Source: Methylobacteriaceae bacterium
GTDB taxonomy: Bacteria > Pseudomonadota > Alphaproteobacteria > Rhizobiales > Beijerinckiaceae
DNA length: 64,000 nucleotides
Assembly (NCBI GenBank): GCA_020638195.1
Contig: JACKJC010000001.1
Location: 1-64,000 of the forward strand
Direction of reading: 5' to 3'
The first letter of the stretch is position 1; the number at the start of each line of letters is the position of its first letter. Below are positions 25,059-34,297 of the stretch, one piece after another. The notes below the pieces were generated by a model. The model saw only the letters and a program-made list of their open reading frames with translations. It was not told the DNA's origin and did no database searches. The position numbers were made by a program, and so were the translations under genes.

Positions 25059-25170
25059 CATTGCGAGCGAAGCGTAGCAATCCATCCAGCTGGGAAAAGT
25101 CGGAGGATCGATTGCTTCGTCGCTTCCGGTGAAACCGCTTTGCGATTTCACCTGGGCTCCTCGCAATGAC
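25059..25170. repeat. Family A repeat (CATTGCGAG-type palindrome)
   Basis: An approximate inverted repeat between serA and the convergent exported protein: CATTGCGAGCGAAGC at the left end, TCCTCGCAATGACG at the right, with two GATTGCTTCG/GCAATCCA-like inner arms. Related copies lie at 29699-29790 and 60021-60111, and a half-copy inside the permease gene at 52599-52623. The ends match the short dispersed repeats common in Bradyrhizobium-like genomes. Confidence 0.8.
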
Positions 25171-25176
25171 GACGCC

Positions 25177-26535
25177 TTATTGATTTGGAGGCCGCGTCGC
25201 CCCGACCGCGCGCGCCATGTTGCGGCTGTGCGCGCCGAAATGCCCCATCAGTTCGACGACTGCGCCCTCGATTGCCGCGCGCTGCTGCGGCGTGCGTTCG
25301 GCGACCTCGGCAATCAGCGCGCCGCTGCCGCCCGAGGCGCCGAAATCATACGAGGGATCGGAAACGTATTTCGGCGGGAAGGCCGAAAGCAGCGCGGCGC
25401 TGAGCGTCTCGCCGAAATCGAAACTCTCTTGCGTCACGACGTCACGCAAGTAGAGATCGGACCACGCGGGATAGGTTTTATCGCGTGAGGAATCCTGTAG
25501 CGCGGCAATCATCGGCGCCTTTCCGCCGGCCGCTGTGTCGCGATAGATCAGCAATGCCTCGTAGCGCTCGAAGGCGAGGTGGCGGTTGGACGCCAGCACG
25601 ACCATCGAATCCTTCGGTCCCTTCCAGCCGATCATCGCGACCGTGTTCGCCGCAATCATGCGCAGCGTCGAGACCCCCGGCAGGATGCTCGCATGATAGG
25701 GCTGCGTCAGATCCTGCACGTAGTGCATCGCAATGCCGGCGAACCGCCAGCCCCAATAGGCGTGGCCGGTGCGGAAGGCGAGGCGCGCGAGGCCGATGAA
25801 CTGATGCGCGCGCAGCGTCGGATAGGTGCGCGCGACGAAAGGCGCGGCGCGATAGATCAGCCAGGACTGGTGGTAGAAGCCCATGTGGAACGGCGCCTGC
25901 GTGGCGAAATCCAGCGCGGGATTGCCGAAGGGCAGCTTGCCGAACTTGTAGCGCTTGCCCCATTCGGATGGGCTGTCCTCCCAGCAATTGATGTCGACGC
26001 CGAAATCCGGCTCGTCCGAGCTGGATGCGAGCACGAGCAGCGCCGGAACCGTTTCGCCGGGTTCGAGCCTGAAAAAGCGCATCATCGAAAAGGCCGGTTC
26101 GCGCAAGGTGCTCACTTCGGCGAAGGGCATCGTCGTCGCGCTATTGCGTGCAAAGCCAGGCAGGTTCTGGGTGAACAGCGCGAAGCGCGTGTTCGGCGCG
26201 ATCCGCAGCGCCTCGGCGAAGGCCTTGCGCCGCGCCGCATCGTCGCGCGAGGCGTCAGCCTTGAAGGCGAGGTCGTCAGGGCGCGGCGGATAGGTCGGCA
26301 CGTTCATGCGCGCCCAGAGCTCCTGCGCGTCGAGCAAATTGGCGATCGCCTGCTCCTGATCGCGCAGGAATGTGTCGAGCGGCTCGACCTGCACGTCTGG
26401 CGCGCTGGCGACTTCGGCCGTATCCTTGAACGTCCAGTAGGTGAGGAGACCGTGATTGCTCCACGCATGAGCGGTCGCCGGCGCGCCGATCAGGAGCGTC
26501 GCGACGAGCGCGAGGACGCGTCGAAGCCTCGTCAC
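25177..26535 (-). CDS. Exported zinc phospholipase C / P1 nuclease-like protein
   Basis: A 452-residue secreted protein with signal peptide (GTG 26535, 24 residues, ending ATAHA) and a mature N-terminus Trp25 (WSNHG). Zinc phospholipase C and P1-nuclease proteins coordinate a metal with an N-terminal Trp exposed by signal cleavage. The same family's helix motif H-x3-D-x5-H is present as H271-Y-V-Q-D275-L-T-Q-P-Y-H281, and a later GHFGAHSRN supplies another His. Identity to characterised members is not claimed. The start GTG overlaps the RidA stop as GTGA, and GGAGG precedes it. Convergent to serA via a family A repeat. Confidence 0.65.
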   Translation of the reverse strand: MTRLRRVLALVATLLIGAPATAHAWSNHGLLTYWTFKDTAEVASAPDVQVEPLDTFLRDQEQAIANLLDAQELWARMNVPTYPPRPDDLAFKADASRDDAARRKAFAEALRIAPNTRFALFTQNLPGFARNSATTMPFAEVSTLREPAFSMMRFFRLEPGETVPALLVLASSSDEPDFGVDINCWEDSPSEWGKRYKFGKLPFGNPALDFATQAPFHMGFYHQSWLIYRAAPFVARTYPTLRAHQFIGLARLAFRTGHAYWGWRFAGIAMHYVQDLTQPYHASILPGVSTLRMIAANTVAMIGWKGPKDSMVVLASNRHLAFERYEALLIYRDTAAGGKAPMIAALQDSSRDKTYPAWSDLYLRDVVTQESFDFGETLSAALLSAFPPKYVSDPSYDFGASGGSGALIAEVAERTPQQRAAIEGAVVELMGHFGAHSRNMARAVGATRPPNQ

Positions 26536-26990
26536 TTCACCTCCACCATGGCTTCGATCTCCACCGCTATACCGCGCGGCAACGCCATCATGCCGACGGC
26601 CGAACGCGAGGGCCGGCCGGCGTCGCCGAAGACATCGACGAACAGATCCGTGCAGCCATTGATCACTTCCGGCTGCTTGCCGAAATCCGGCGCGCAGCGG
26701 ACCATGCCGAGCACTTTCACGACCTCGGCGACCTTGTCTAGCGAGCCGAGCGCGGCGCGCATGTTGGCGATCAGCACCAGCCCGCATTGCCGCGCGGCAT
26801 TATAGCCTTCCTCCACCGAAAGATCGCCGCCGACGACCCCCGTCATGAAGCTTCCATCCGCCTTGTGCGGCCCGACGCCCGACAGCAGCAGCAGATTGCC
26901 CGTGCGCTTGTAGGGCACGTAATTGCCGGCGGGCTGCGCGGGCGGCGGCAGGACGAGGCCCAGATCCGCAAGTCTCTTTTCGGCGCTCAT
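26532..26990 (-). CDS. RidA/YjgF/TdcF-family protein
   Basis: A 152-residue member of the RidA superfamily (LLLSGVGPHKADGSFMTG; the family-conserved Arg in LPRGIAVEIEAMVEV). Classical RidA enzymes deaminate reactive enamine/imine intermediates; this branch with an N-terminal extension (MSAEKRLADLGLVLPP) is close to RutC/Rid4-7 types whose substrates are often unknown. ATG 26990 follows GGAGG. It overlaps the exported phospholipase-like gene by GTGA and is divergent from two FAD monooxygenases, suggesting a role in removing an imine or enamine produced there. Confidence 0.85.
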   Translation of the reverse strand: MSAEKRLADLGLVLPPPAQPAGNYVPYKRTGNLLLLSGVGPHKADGSFMTGVVGGDLSVEEGYNAARQCGLVLIANMRAALGSLDKVAEVVKVLGMVRCAPDFGKQPEVINGCTDLFVDVFGDAGRPSRSAVGMMALPRGIAVEIEAMVEVK

Positions 26991-27106
26991 CGATTCCTCC
27001 CTCTTTTTCGTAGGATCGGCCAAGCGCGCGCCAAGGTCCAGTGCGGGATTGACCGGCTTGTGACGCCGGCTCCGGGCCGGTATTGAACGCGGCAGGAGAG
27101 GAAACA

Positions 27107-28402
27107 ATGACGACAAATCCCGTGATCATCGCCGGCGGCGGCATCGGGGGGCTGGCGACCGCGCTGACCCTGCAGCAGATCGGCGTTCCCTGCGTCGTCT
27201 ACGAAGCCGTGCGCGAAATGCGTCCACTCGGCGTCGGCATCAACCTCCAGCCGAACGCCGTGCGCGAACTCTATGATCTCGGCGTCGGCCCGGCCGAGAT
27301 GGATCGTGTCGGCCTGCCGGCGAAGGAATGGGCGCTGGTCGGCCTCAACGGCCATGACATCTATTCCGAACCGCGCGGAAAGGACGCCGGCTACAACTGG
27401 CCGCAATACGCGGTCCATCGCGGCCTCTTCCACATGCTGCTGCACGACGCCTTCGTGGCGCGGGCTGGACGTGACGCCGTGAAACTCGGCGCGCGCGTCA
27501 TGGGCTACGAGAAGACCGCCGACGGCGTGACCGCGAGGATCGAGCACGCCGACGGCTCGACCAGCGAGGCGAAAGGCGCGCTGCTGATCGGCGCCGACGG
27601 CATCCACTCCGCCATTCGAGCGCAGATGCATCCCGCCCAGCCGCCGATCCATTGGGGCGGCGCCTTGATGTGGCGCGGTGTGACCATGGCGAAGCCCATC
27701 CGCACCGGCTCATCTTTCATCGGGTTGGGCACCCACCGCCACCGCATGGTCATCTATCCGATCTCGCATCCCGATCCCAAGACCGGTCTCGCCATGATCA
27801 ACTGGATCGCCGAGATCACGCTCGATCCGACTGCGGGCTGGCAGCAGACGGGCTGGTTCCGGCAGGCGGAGATCAAGGACTTCATCCATCATTTCGACGG
27901 CTGGACCTACGACTGGCTCGACGTGCCGGCGCTCCTGCGCGGCGCGGAAGTGGCCTACGAAAATCCGATGATCGACCGCGACCCCGTCTCCACCTGGCGC
28001 GACGGGCCGGTCGCGCTGATGGGCGACGCCGCGCACGCCATGTATCCCACGGGCTCCAATGGCGCGAGCCAGGCGATTGTCGACGCCCGCACGCTCGGCG
28101 CCTGCATGGTCGAGCACGGCGCGACCGAAAGCGCGCTCGCCGCCTATGACGAGAAACTCTGCGGCCCGATCTCGCAGGTCATCCTGCGCAATCGCGGCGC
28201 GGGCCCGTTCGGCCTGCTCAACATGGTGGACGAGCGCTGCGGAGGCGTGTTCGACAATATCGACGACGTCATCTCGCCCAAGGAACGCGCGGATTTCATG
28301 GCGGGCTACAAGGCAGCCGCCGGCTTCGCCATCGAGACGCTGAACAAGGCGCCGCGCACAATTGCCGAAGGCGCGACGGCGAAGGCGCCGCAACCCGTCT
28401 AG
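27107..28402 (+). CDS. FAD-dependent aromatic-type monooxygenase, copy 1
   Basis: A 431-residue flavoprotein monooxygenase (PHBH/salicylate-hydroxylase fold). N-terminal FAD motif VIIAGGGIGGLATALTL, the DG motif GADGIHSAIR and the FAD-binding GD motif VALMGDAAHAMYPTGSNG are all intact. It likely uses NAD(P)H and O2 to hydroxylate or oxidise a small substrate. GVGINLQPNAVREL is the segment conserved with its neighbour. AGGAGAGG precedes ATG 27107. It is divergent from ridA and 17 nt before copy 2; the two form a tandem pair. Confidence 0.85.
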   Translation: MTTNPVIIAGGGIGGLATALTLQQIGVPCVVYEAVREMRPLGVGINLQPNAVRELYDLGVGPAEMDRVGLPAKEWALVGLNGHDIYSEPRGKDAGYNWPQYAVHRGLFHMLLHDAFVARAGRDAVKLGARVMGYEKTADGVTARIEHADGSTSEAKGALLIGADGIHSAIRAQMHPAQPPIHWGGALMWRGVTMAKPIRTGSSFIGLGTHRHRMVIYPISHPDPKTGLAMINWIAEITLDPTAGWQQTGWFRQAEIKDFIHHFDGWTYDWLDVPALLRGAEVAYENPMIDRDPVSTWRDGPVALMGDAAHAMYPTGSNGASQAIVDARTLGACMVEHGATESALAAYDEKLCGPISQVILRNRGAGPFGLLNMVDERCGGVFDNIDDVISPKERADFMAGYKAAAGFAIETLNKAPRTIAEGATAKAPQPV

Positions 28403-28419
28403 AACGCCAGGGGGGCAAT

Positions 28420-29691
28420 ATGACGATACTCATCGCAGGCGGCGGCATCGCAGGTCTCGCGGTTGCGCTCACCTGCCATCAGATCGGCCTGAAGGTCCGC
28501 GTCTTCGAAAGCGTGCGCGAAATAAGGCCGCTCGGCGTCGGCATCAATCTGCAGCCGAGCGCGGTGCGTGAATTGTTCGCCCTCGGCTTCGAACAGGGGC
28601 TTGAAGACATCGGCGTCCGCACCCGCGACTACGGCATGTATTCCAAGAAGGGCCTGGAAATCTGGACCGAACCGCGCGGCCTTTGGGCGGGCTATCGCTG
28701 GCCGCAATATTCGGTGCACCGCGGCCTGCTGCACATGATGCTTTATCGCGCGCTGATCGAGCGCGCGGGATCTGACAGCGTTGAGACCGGCTGGACCGCG
28801 ACCGGTTTCGACAATGACGGCGACGAGGCGATCCTGCATCTCGTCTCCTCCGACGGCGAAAAACGCACCGAGCGCGGCGCCGTCGTCATCGGCGCCGACG
28901 GCATCCATTCCGCGGTCCGTGCGCAGATCGCGCCGAACGAAGGCCCGCCGGTCTGGGCGGGCGCGGTCCTGTGGCGCGGCACGACGCGCGCGAAACCGTT
29001 CAAGACCGGCGCATCCATGGTCATGGTCGGCCATTCGCGCTGCCGCTTCGTCTCCTATCCCATTTCGAAGATAGATCCGGACACGGGGTTCGCGACCATC
29101 AACTGGATCGCGAATTTGGCCTATCCGCCGGACGCGCACTGGAACAAGGAAGACTGGAACCGCCGGGCCAATCTCGCCGATTTCCTGCCCCGCTACACGG
29201 ACTGGAAGTTTGACTGGCTGAACGTGCCGGAACTCGTGCAGGGCGCAAGCGAAGTCTTCGAATATCCGATGGTCGACCGCGACCCGCTCGAGCGCTGGAC
29301 CTTCGGCCGCGTAACCCTTGTCGGCGACGCCGCGCATGCCGCCTATCCCGTGGGATCCAACGGCGCGGGACAGGCGATCGTCGATTCGCGCAAACTCGGT
29401 CGCAGCTTCCTCGATCATGGCGCGACGCCGCAAGCGCTCGAAGCCTATGAAGCAGAAATGCGGCCCGCGACAACCAAGGTCGTGCTCACCAATCGCACCG
29501 CAGGCCCCGACGCCATTCTTGATGTGATCGAGGAACGCTGCGGCGGAGAATTCGAAAAAATCGAGGACGTGATTTCGCGCGAGGAGCTGGCGGACCACGC
29601 GAACGCTTACAAGAAGATCGCGGGTTTTGCCGTCGACACGCTCAACGCCGCGCCGGCGATCATTCCGGAGGGCGCGCGGGCGCGAGGCTGA
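28420..29691 (+). CDS. FAD-dependent aromatic-type monooxygenase, copy 2
   Basis: A 423-residue paralog of the preceding enzyme. All three flavin motifs are present (AGGGIAGLAVALT, GADGIHSAVR, GDAAHAAYPVGSNG) and the order of conserved segments is the same (GVGINLQPSAVREL, WPQY.VHRGL). The two proteins clearly come from one duplication but differ substantially, so they may handle related substrates or two steps. Family resemblance to FAD monooxygenases with RidA neighbours is noted; the substrate is unknown. A GGGG run at 28411-28415, 5 nt before ATG 28420, could serve as the ribosome site. A family A repeat follows. Confidence 0.85.
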   Translation: MTILIAGGGIAGLAVALTCHQIGLKVRVFESVREIRPLGVGINLQPSAVRELFALGFEQGLEDIGVRTRDYGMYSKKGLEIWTEPRGLWAGYRWPQYSVHRGLLHMMLYRALIERAGSDSVETGWTATGFDNDGDEAILHLVSSDGEKRTERGAVVIGADGIHSAVRAQIAPNEGPPVWAGAVLWRGTTRAKPFKTGASMVMVGHSRCRFVSYPISKIDPDTGFATINWIANLAYPPDAHWNKEDWNRRANLADFLPRYTDWKFDWLNVPELVQGASEVFEYPMVDRDPLERWTFGRVTLVGDAAHAAYPVGSNGAGQAIVDSRKLGRSFLDHGATPQALEAYEAEMRPATTKVVLTNRTAGPDAILDVIEERCGGEFEKIEDVISREELADHANAYKKIAGFAVDTLNAAPAIIPEGARARG

Positions 29692-29698
29692 CCAGACC

Positions 29699-29790
29699 GT
29701 CATTGCGAGGAGCTCCGCGACGAAGCAATCCATCCCCACATCTAGACCAGCATCCGGGGATGGATTGCTTCGCTGCGCTCGCAATGACGG
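29699..29790. repeat. Family A repeat (CATTGCGAG-type palindrome)
   Basis: The clearest copy. The left arm GTCATTGCGAGGAGCTCCGCGACGAAGCAATCCATCC is the inverted complement, with some mismatches, of the right arm GGATGGATTGCTTCGCTGCGCTCGCAATGACGG. It lies between the convergent copy-2 monooxygenase and the DUF4105 gene and could act as a hairpin between their transcripts. Confidence 0.85.
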
Positions 29791-29821
29791 CAGCGAAGCG
29801 CTGGTCGCCTACTGACCTCAT

Positions 29822-30814
29822 CTATGGCGTCGGCACGCCAACCCGTATCCGTCGCGAAAAATCCGGCGCGTCGTCCGCCGTCTTGGCGCGCTCGGCGATA
29901 TGCGAGAGGCGCTTGATCTCCGCGAGCGGCGCCTTTTTCGACAACATGTCGTTCTCGTGGAGATAGTCCGGCAGATAGCCGTTGATGACCAGTCGCCAGT
30001 CGAGCGGCACGGGCTTGCCGATCGCCTTGACGAGGCCGGCGACCGTCGTCGTGCAATTCGTCAGCAGTGAATTGTAGAAGCGTGGCTCTTTCGCCAGCGC
30101 ATTGGCGTCCTGCACGTAGATCATCAGAAGCGACCGCATCGTCTCGGGATAGACGTCCAGATGGTAGAGCTGCACGTCTTCGCCGCGTACATTCGTACGC
30201 ACGCGCACCACGTCGCGCTCGGTCGCGGCGACGATCGCCAGCGGGTTCGTCTTGAAGAGATCGGCGAGGGGCGAGAATTCGCCGCCCTTCAACCGCTTCA
30301 CCTCGATCGACCATGCAAGCTGCTCGCCGTTCTCGAAACCGAAGCTCGTGATCACATGCGCCATGCGCGGCCCGTCCCAATAGGACAGGAAAAGGTCGAG
30401 CGTGCGCAGCTTCGTCAGATCATAGATCTTGCTCGTCCAGCGCTCCGTGAAATCCGTATCGCTGCGCCAGTCGAAATCGCGGACATCCGTCATGATGAGC
30501 AGATCGCCGTCGAGCCTGCCCGTCGTCTGGCGCGCGACATCGGGCGCGAAATTGGCCGATGTCGGCGGCGCGATCGTTCCCCACCACGCGAGCAGGCAGA
30601 CGAAGATCGCGCCGAGTGCGAGAAACGGCCGCCAACGCTTGTGCGCGAGAATGAAATAGGCGGCGCCGAGCGCCAGAAGCGCGAGACAAATTGCGAGCGC
30701 AAGACGCAGCCAGTCCGGCGCCGGCGCGCGGAACCACAGCGCGAGCGACGACCACGCGCCCGCGGGCGCCACGACAAACAGAAGAAGCAGCAGCCGGCCG
30801 GCTACGGCGAGCAC
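29822..30814 (-). CDS. DUF4105 membrane protein
   Basis: A 330-residue protein with three hydrophobic segments at the N-terminus (about residues 3-17, 32-50, 60-75), then a soluble DUF4105/Lnb-N-like domain (VRDFDWRSDTDFTERW..., LDLFLSYWDGPRMAHVITSFGFENGE, and C-terminal LLTNCTTTVAGL with the family Cys). The function of DUF4105 is unknown; it is usually an outward-facing domain in the periplasm, and some related Lnb-type enzymes make lipoproteins with N-acylated ends. GTG 30814 follows the hisN stop by 2 nt, so the two are likely translated together. Confidence 0.8.
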   Translation of the reverse strand: MLAVAGRLLLLLFVVAPAGAWSSLALWFRAPAPDWLRLALAICLALLALGAAYFILAHKRWRPFLALGAIFVCLLAWWGTIAPPTSANFAPDVARQTTGRLDGDLLIMTDVRDFDWRSDTDFTERWTSKIYDLTKLRTLDLFLSYWDGPRMAHVITSFGFENGEQLAWSIEVKRLKGGEFSPLADLFKTNPLAIVAATERDVVRVRTNVRGEDVQLYHLDVYPETMRSLLMIYVQDANALAKEPRFYNSLLTNCTTTVAGLVKAIGKPVPLDWRLVINGYLPDYLHENDMLSKKAPLAEIKRLSHIAERAKTADDAPDFSRRIRVGVPTP

Positions 30815-30816
30815 GC

Positions 30817-31617
30817 TCAGGCCCGCAGCAGCTTCATCGCGGTCTCGTGCACGGCGGGGTCGCCGGCGGCGATAATCGAGCCGCCTTGCGCCGCATCGCC
30901 GCCGTCCCAATTCGTCACCACGCCGCCCGCGCCCTCGATGATCGGGATCAGCGCGACAATGTCATAGGCGTTGAGCCCGTCCTCGATCACGAGATCGACA
31001 TGGCCGGCGGCGAGCGCGCAATAGGCGTAGCAATCGCCGCCATAGCGCGGCAGGCGCGCGGCGTTCTCGACGCGCAGATAGGCGTCGCGCTTCTCGGGCG
31101 CGAACAGGCGCGGCGATGTCGTCATGACAGTCGCCTCCGAAATTTCGGCGCAGGCTCGCGTGCGCAGCTTGCGCCGTTCCTGCCCCTGCCCGCGATGCGC
31201 GGGCCCGGTCCAGAATGAGGCCTTTCCATCCCCGAAAAACCGTTCCCGCGTGAACGGCTGGCTCATCATGCCGTAGCAGGGCTGGCCATTGTGCTTGAGT
31301 CCGATCAGCGTGCCCCACATCGGCAGGCCGGAAATAAAACTCTTGGTGCCGTCGATCGGATCGAGCACCCACACGTAGGGCGCATCCTCGTTCTTCGACC
31401 CGAATTCCTCGCCGATGATTCCGTGGCCGGGGAATTGCCCCTCGATCAAGCGGCGCATGGCGACTTCGGCTGCATGGTCCGCCTCGGTCACGGGATCGAA
31501 GGCGCCCTTGCCCCCCTTGTTCTGCGCGCCGAGGGCGGAGCGGAAGAAGGGCAACGTCGCCTCGCCGGCGGCATCCGCCAGCCGCGCCACGAAAGCTTCG
31601 AAATCGACCGCGTTCAT
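30817..31617 (-). CDS. hisN: Histidinol-phosphatase, inositol-monophosphatase type
   Basis: A 266-residue IMPase-fold phosphatase with the metal-binding motifs G-E-E-F-G and D-P-I-D-G-T-K-S-F and the C-terminal AYDIVALIPIIEGAGG. HisN enzymes remove phosphate from L-histidinol phosphate; related family members use inositol phosphates, so the role rests on closer resemblance to alphaproteobacterial HisN. About 6-8 extra residues (reading AHRGQGQE) sit between FWTGP and RRKLRTR, encoded by a short palindrome (CCCGCG CAT CGCGGG). ATG 31617 was chosen; it is cotranscribed with DUF4105. Confidence 0.85.
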   Translation of the reverse strand: MNAVDFEAFVARLADAAGEATLPFFRSALGAQNKGGKGAFDPVTEADHAAEVAMRRLIEGQFPGHGIIGEEFGSKNEDAPYVWVLDPIDGTKSFISGLPMWGTLIGLKHNGQPCYGMMSQPFTRERFFGDGKASFWTGPAHRGQGQERRKLRTRACAEISEATVMTTSPRLFAPEKRDAYLRVENAARLPRYGGDCYAYCALAAGHVDLVIEDGLNAYDIVALIPIIEGAGGVVTNWDGGDAAQGGSIIAAGDPAVHETAMKLLRA

Positions 31618-31723
31618 GCCTGTCCTCTTCTCTTGCGCATGCGCGCCGCCGTGATACCACCAAAACAGGCGTCGCCCATCCCTGATCGGGCGCAACAAAG
31701 CGCCGGTCGGGACAGGAACGCTG

Positions 31724-33007
31724 ATGTCATCCACTTCGGGCGAAGCCGCGCCCCGGAAGCTCGAACGCGCCGCGTCGGGCGGCGCCGTGATCGTCGCCGC
31801 ACTGGTCGGCATTTACATGCTGAGCCAGTTTTTCCGCAATGCGCTCGGCGTCATCGGCCCCGATCTCGCCAGAGCCTTCGATCTCGACGCCGCGCGGCTC
31901 GGATTCCTGTCGTCCATCTTTTTCCTGTCCTTTGCGCTCGCCCAGATCCCGCTCGGCATGGCGATCGACCGCTGGGGCCCGCGCCCGACCATGCTGGCGA
32001 CGGCCGCGCTGATGATCGCCTCGACAGTCCTGTTCGCTTTTGCCCGCAATTATTTCGAACTGGCCGCCGCCCGCGCCCTGATGGGGCTCGGCTGCTGTTC
32101 CTTCCTGATGGCGCCGCTCGCGCTCTACGCCGAACGCTTTCCGCCCGCGAAATTCTCGACCATCACCGGAATCCATATCGGCGGCGGCTCCTTCGGCATG
32201 CTGGCTGCCACCGCCCCGCTCGCGTGGCTCGCGGGTTCGGTCGGCTGGCGCAATTCCTTCCTGACCGCCGCCGTCATCGCCACGGTCATGGCGACTTGCG
32301 TCTTCCTGTTCGCGCGCGAGACGCCGGAGACGCTCGCCCGCCGCCGCGCGCGCTCGGAAACGCTCGGCGAGGCCGCCGCCGGCGTGGTCGCCGCCACGCG
32401 CATCCCCGGTTTCTGGCGCATATTCTTCATCCAGGCGGCGGCTTATTCGGCCTTCGCGTCGATCATCGGCCTGTGGATTGGCCCCTGGCTCGCCCAGGTC
32501 TACGGCCTGCCGCTCGAATCGCGCGGCCGCATGACGCTGATCCTCGCGGTCGCGCAGATCGCCGGCCTGTTCTTCTGGGGCGCCTCGGACCGCTGGTTCG
32601 CCAGCTACCGGCGACCGGCGCTGGTCGGCATCCTGCTGGCGCTGGCGACCCTGGCGGTCGGCGCGCTGGTAGCGCTGCCCGCCGCCGCGCTTCCGGCCTT
32701 CATGGCCGCCTTCGGCTTCTTCTTCGGCATCACGCCGGTCCTGACCGCGCAGGGCAAGGCGCTCTTCCCGCGCGAACTGACCGGGCGTGGCATGACGCTC
32801 ATCAACACCGGCGTCATCGGCGGCGCCTTCGCCCAGCAGGCCTTCACCGGCTTCGTCATCGAAGCTTTCGGCGCGAAAATGGTCGCGGGTGTGCGCACCT
32901 ATCCGCCGGAAGCCTTCCGGCTGGTCTTCGGTCTGCTCGCGCTGCAGCTCGCCGTCGCGCTCTATTTCTATCTGCGCGCGCCCGATCTGCATCCCGAGCG
33001 CGACTGA
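31724..33007 (+). CDS. MFS transporter
   Basis: A 427-residue major facilitator with about 12 membrane segments and the motif A-like MAIDRWGPRPTML after the second segment. The N-terminal half (GVIGPDLARAFDLDAARLG) resembles bacterial MFS carriers for organic acids or sugars. The substrate is unknown. It is divergent from hisN; AGGAACGCTG before ATG 31724 is its ribosome site. No catabolic gene adjoins it. Confidence 0.8.
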   Translation: MSSTSGEAAPRKLERAASGGAVIVAALVGIYMLSQFFRNALGVIGPDLARAFDLDAARLGFLSSIFFLSFALAQIPLGMAIDRWGPRPTMLATAALMIASTVLFAFARNYFELAAARALMGLGCCSFLMAPLALYAERFPPAKFSTITGIHIGGGSFGMLAATAPLAWLAGSVGWRNSFLTAAVIATVMATCVFLFARETPETLARRRARSETLGEAAAGVVAATRIPGFWRIFFIQAAAYSAFASIIGLWIGPWLAQVYGLPLESRGRMTLILAVAQIAGLFFWGASDRWFASYRRPALVGILLALATLAVGALVALPAAALPAFMAAFGFFFGITPVLTAQGKALFPRELTGRGMTLINTGVIGGAFAQQAFTGFVIEAFGAKMVAGVRTYPPEAFRLVFGLLALQLAVALYFYLRAPDLHPERD

Positions 33008-33201
33008 CATGCGACGGGGTGCGTCGCCCTGCCGCATGCGGATTACATTCGAATATCTTGATGTTGCAGCTGCGAGATGGCATAGTCCGGTCATGCCCTC
33101 TTTGGGCGTTTCCTCCCAAGACTTCGGCCGCCTGGTTCACACCGGCGGCCTCTTTATTTCTGGGGGTCTCCGGATTTCCGACGGTCTCGGGTGTGCGCGG
33201 G

Positions 33202-34134
33202 CTATTCAGCCGCCGCCCGCCAGGAGGCAAGACCGCCAGCGCACTCGCTCAGCGCCCGCGCCATTGCGGTCAGGTCTTCCGCAAGCCTCGAAAAACGCGC
33301 GCTTTTCTCGAACGTCGCCTCGTTCATGTAGACGGCCCGGTTGATCTCGATTTGCAGCGCGTGCACATGCGAGGCGGGATGGCCGTAATGTTCGGTGATG
33401 AAGCCACCCGCATAGGGCTTGTTGCGCTGCACGAGATAACCGCGCGACCGGAGCGTCGCCTCCGCCGCTGCGGTCAGCTCGGGATCGCAGCTCGTACCGA
33501 ACCGGTCGCCGAGCACGATGTCGGCCTTGGCCCCGCCCTGCCCCGATACGCCCGCGACATGCGAGGGCATGGAATGGCAGTCGACCAGCAGGACGACGCC
33601 GAAAGTTTTCAGCGTCCGCTGCGTCAGGCGCCGCAGGGCCGCATGGTAGGGCCGGTAGCCGGCCTCGATCCGGTGCAGCGCCTCGGCGGCCGGCATGCGC
33701 CGGGCATAGATTTCCTGTGATTCGGCGACGAGCCGCGCGATCGTGCCGAGCCCGGCCGCCACGCGCAGCGAGCGCGTGTTCACGTGGGCCGGCAGCTTGC
33801 CCTCGAACATGCGCGGATCGAGTTCGAACGGCTCGCGATTGACGTCGAGATAGGCGCGCGGAAACCGCGCCCGGGTCATCGGCGCGCCGAGTTCGACCGC
33901 GCCGGCGAAGAGTTCGTCGACATAGGCGTCCTCGGACCGGCGCAGCGTGGCGGCGTCGAGCCGCGAAGACGCCAGGAATCTCTTGGGATAGACCGCGCCG
34001 GAATGGGGGGAGGACAGCACGAGCGGGCTTGCCACGCCGACCGGCTCGACGACCTCGACGGGTGTGGCGAGTTCCGGCTCGAGCGCGGCCGTCTCGCCTG
34101 TTTCCCCGGAAATGATGGTCCGGACGCCCGCCAC
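33202..34134 (-). CDS. N-formylglutamate amidohydrolase family protein
   Basis: A 310-residue member of the N-formylglutamate amidohydrolase/HutG family. The substrate-binding region (LVLSSPHSGAVYP), the metal motif DCHSMPSHVAG and the conserved QIEINRAVYMNE segment are present. The family removes formyl or acyl groups from glutamate in histidine breakdown; no hut genes are nearby, so another acyl-amino acid is possible. GTG 34134 is the only good start, with AGGAG 9 nt upstream on its strand. It is divergent from cpdR. The same enzyme family is linked to polyamine and peptidoglycan recycling in some rhizobia. Confidence 0.8.
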   Translation of the reverse strand: MAGVRTIISGETGETAALEPELATPVEVVEPVGVASPLVLSSPHSGAVYPKRFLASSRLDAATLRRSEDAYVDELFAGAVELGAPMTRARFPRAYLDVNREPFELDPRMFEGKLPAHVNTRSLRVAAGLGTIARLVAESQEIYARRMPAAEALHRIEAGYRPYHAALRRLTQRTLKTFGVVLLVDCHSMPSHVAGVSGQGGAKADIVLGDRFGTSCDPELTAAAEATLRSRGYLVQRNKPYAGGFITEHYGHPASHVHALQIEINRAVYMNEATFEKSARFSRLAEDLTAMARALSECAGGLASWRAAAE

Positions 34135-34297
34135 GCTCGCTCCGCTCCTGTTTCGGAAGGTGTAATGTGCCAGCCGCCAGCCCGCCTGTCCACGCGCAGG
34201 AATGCAGCGATGAGAGGCATTTGGCTCATTTCCGATGTGCGGTTTCACTCGTTTTTTACACAATTTCGGCTCTATGAATCCCACGAACGAGGACCAA

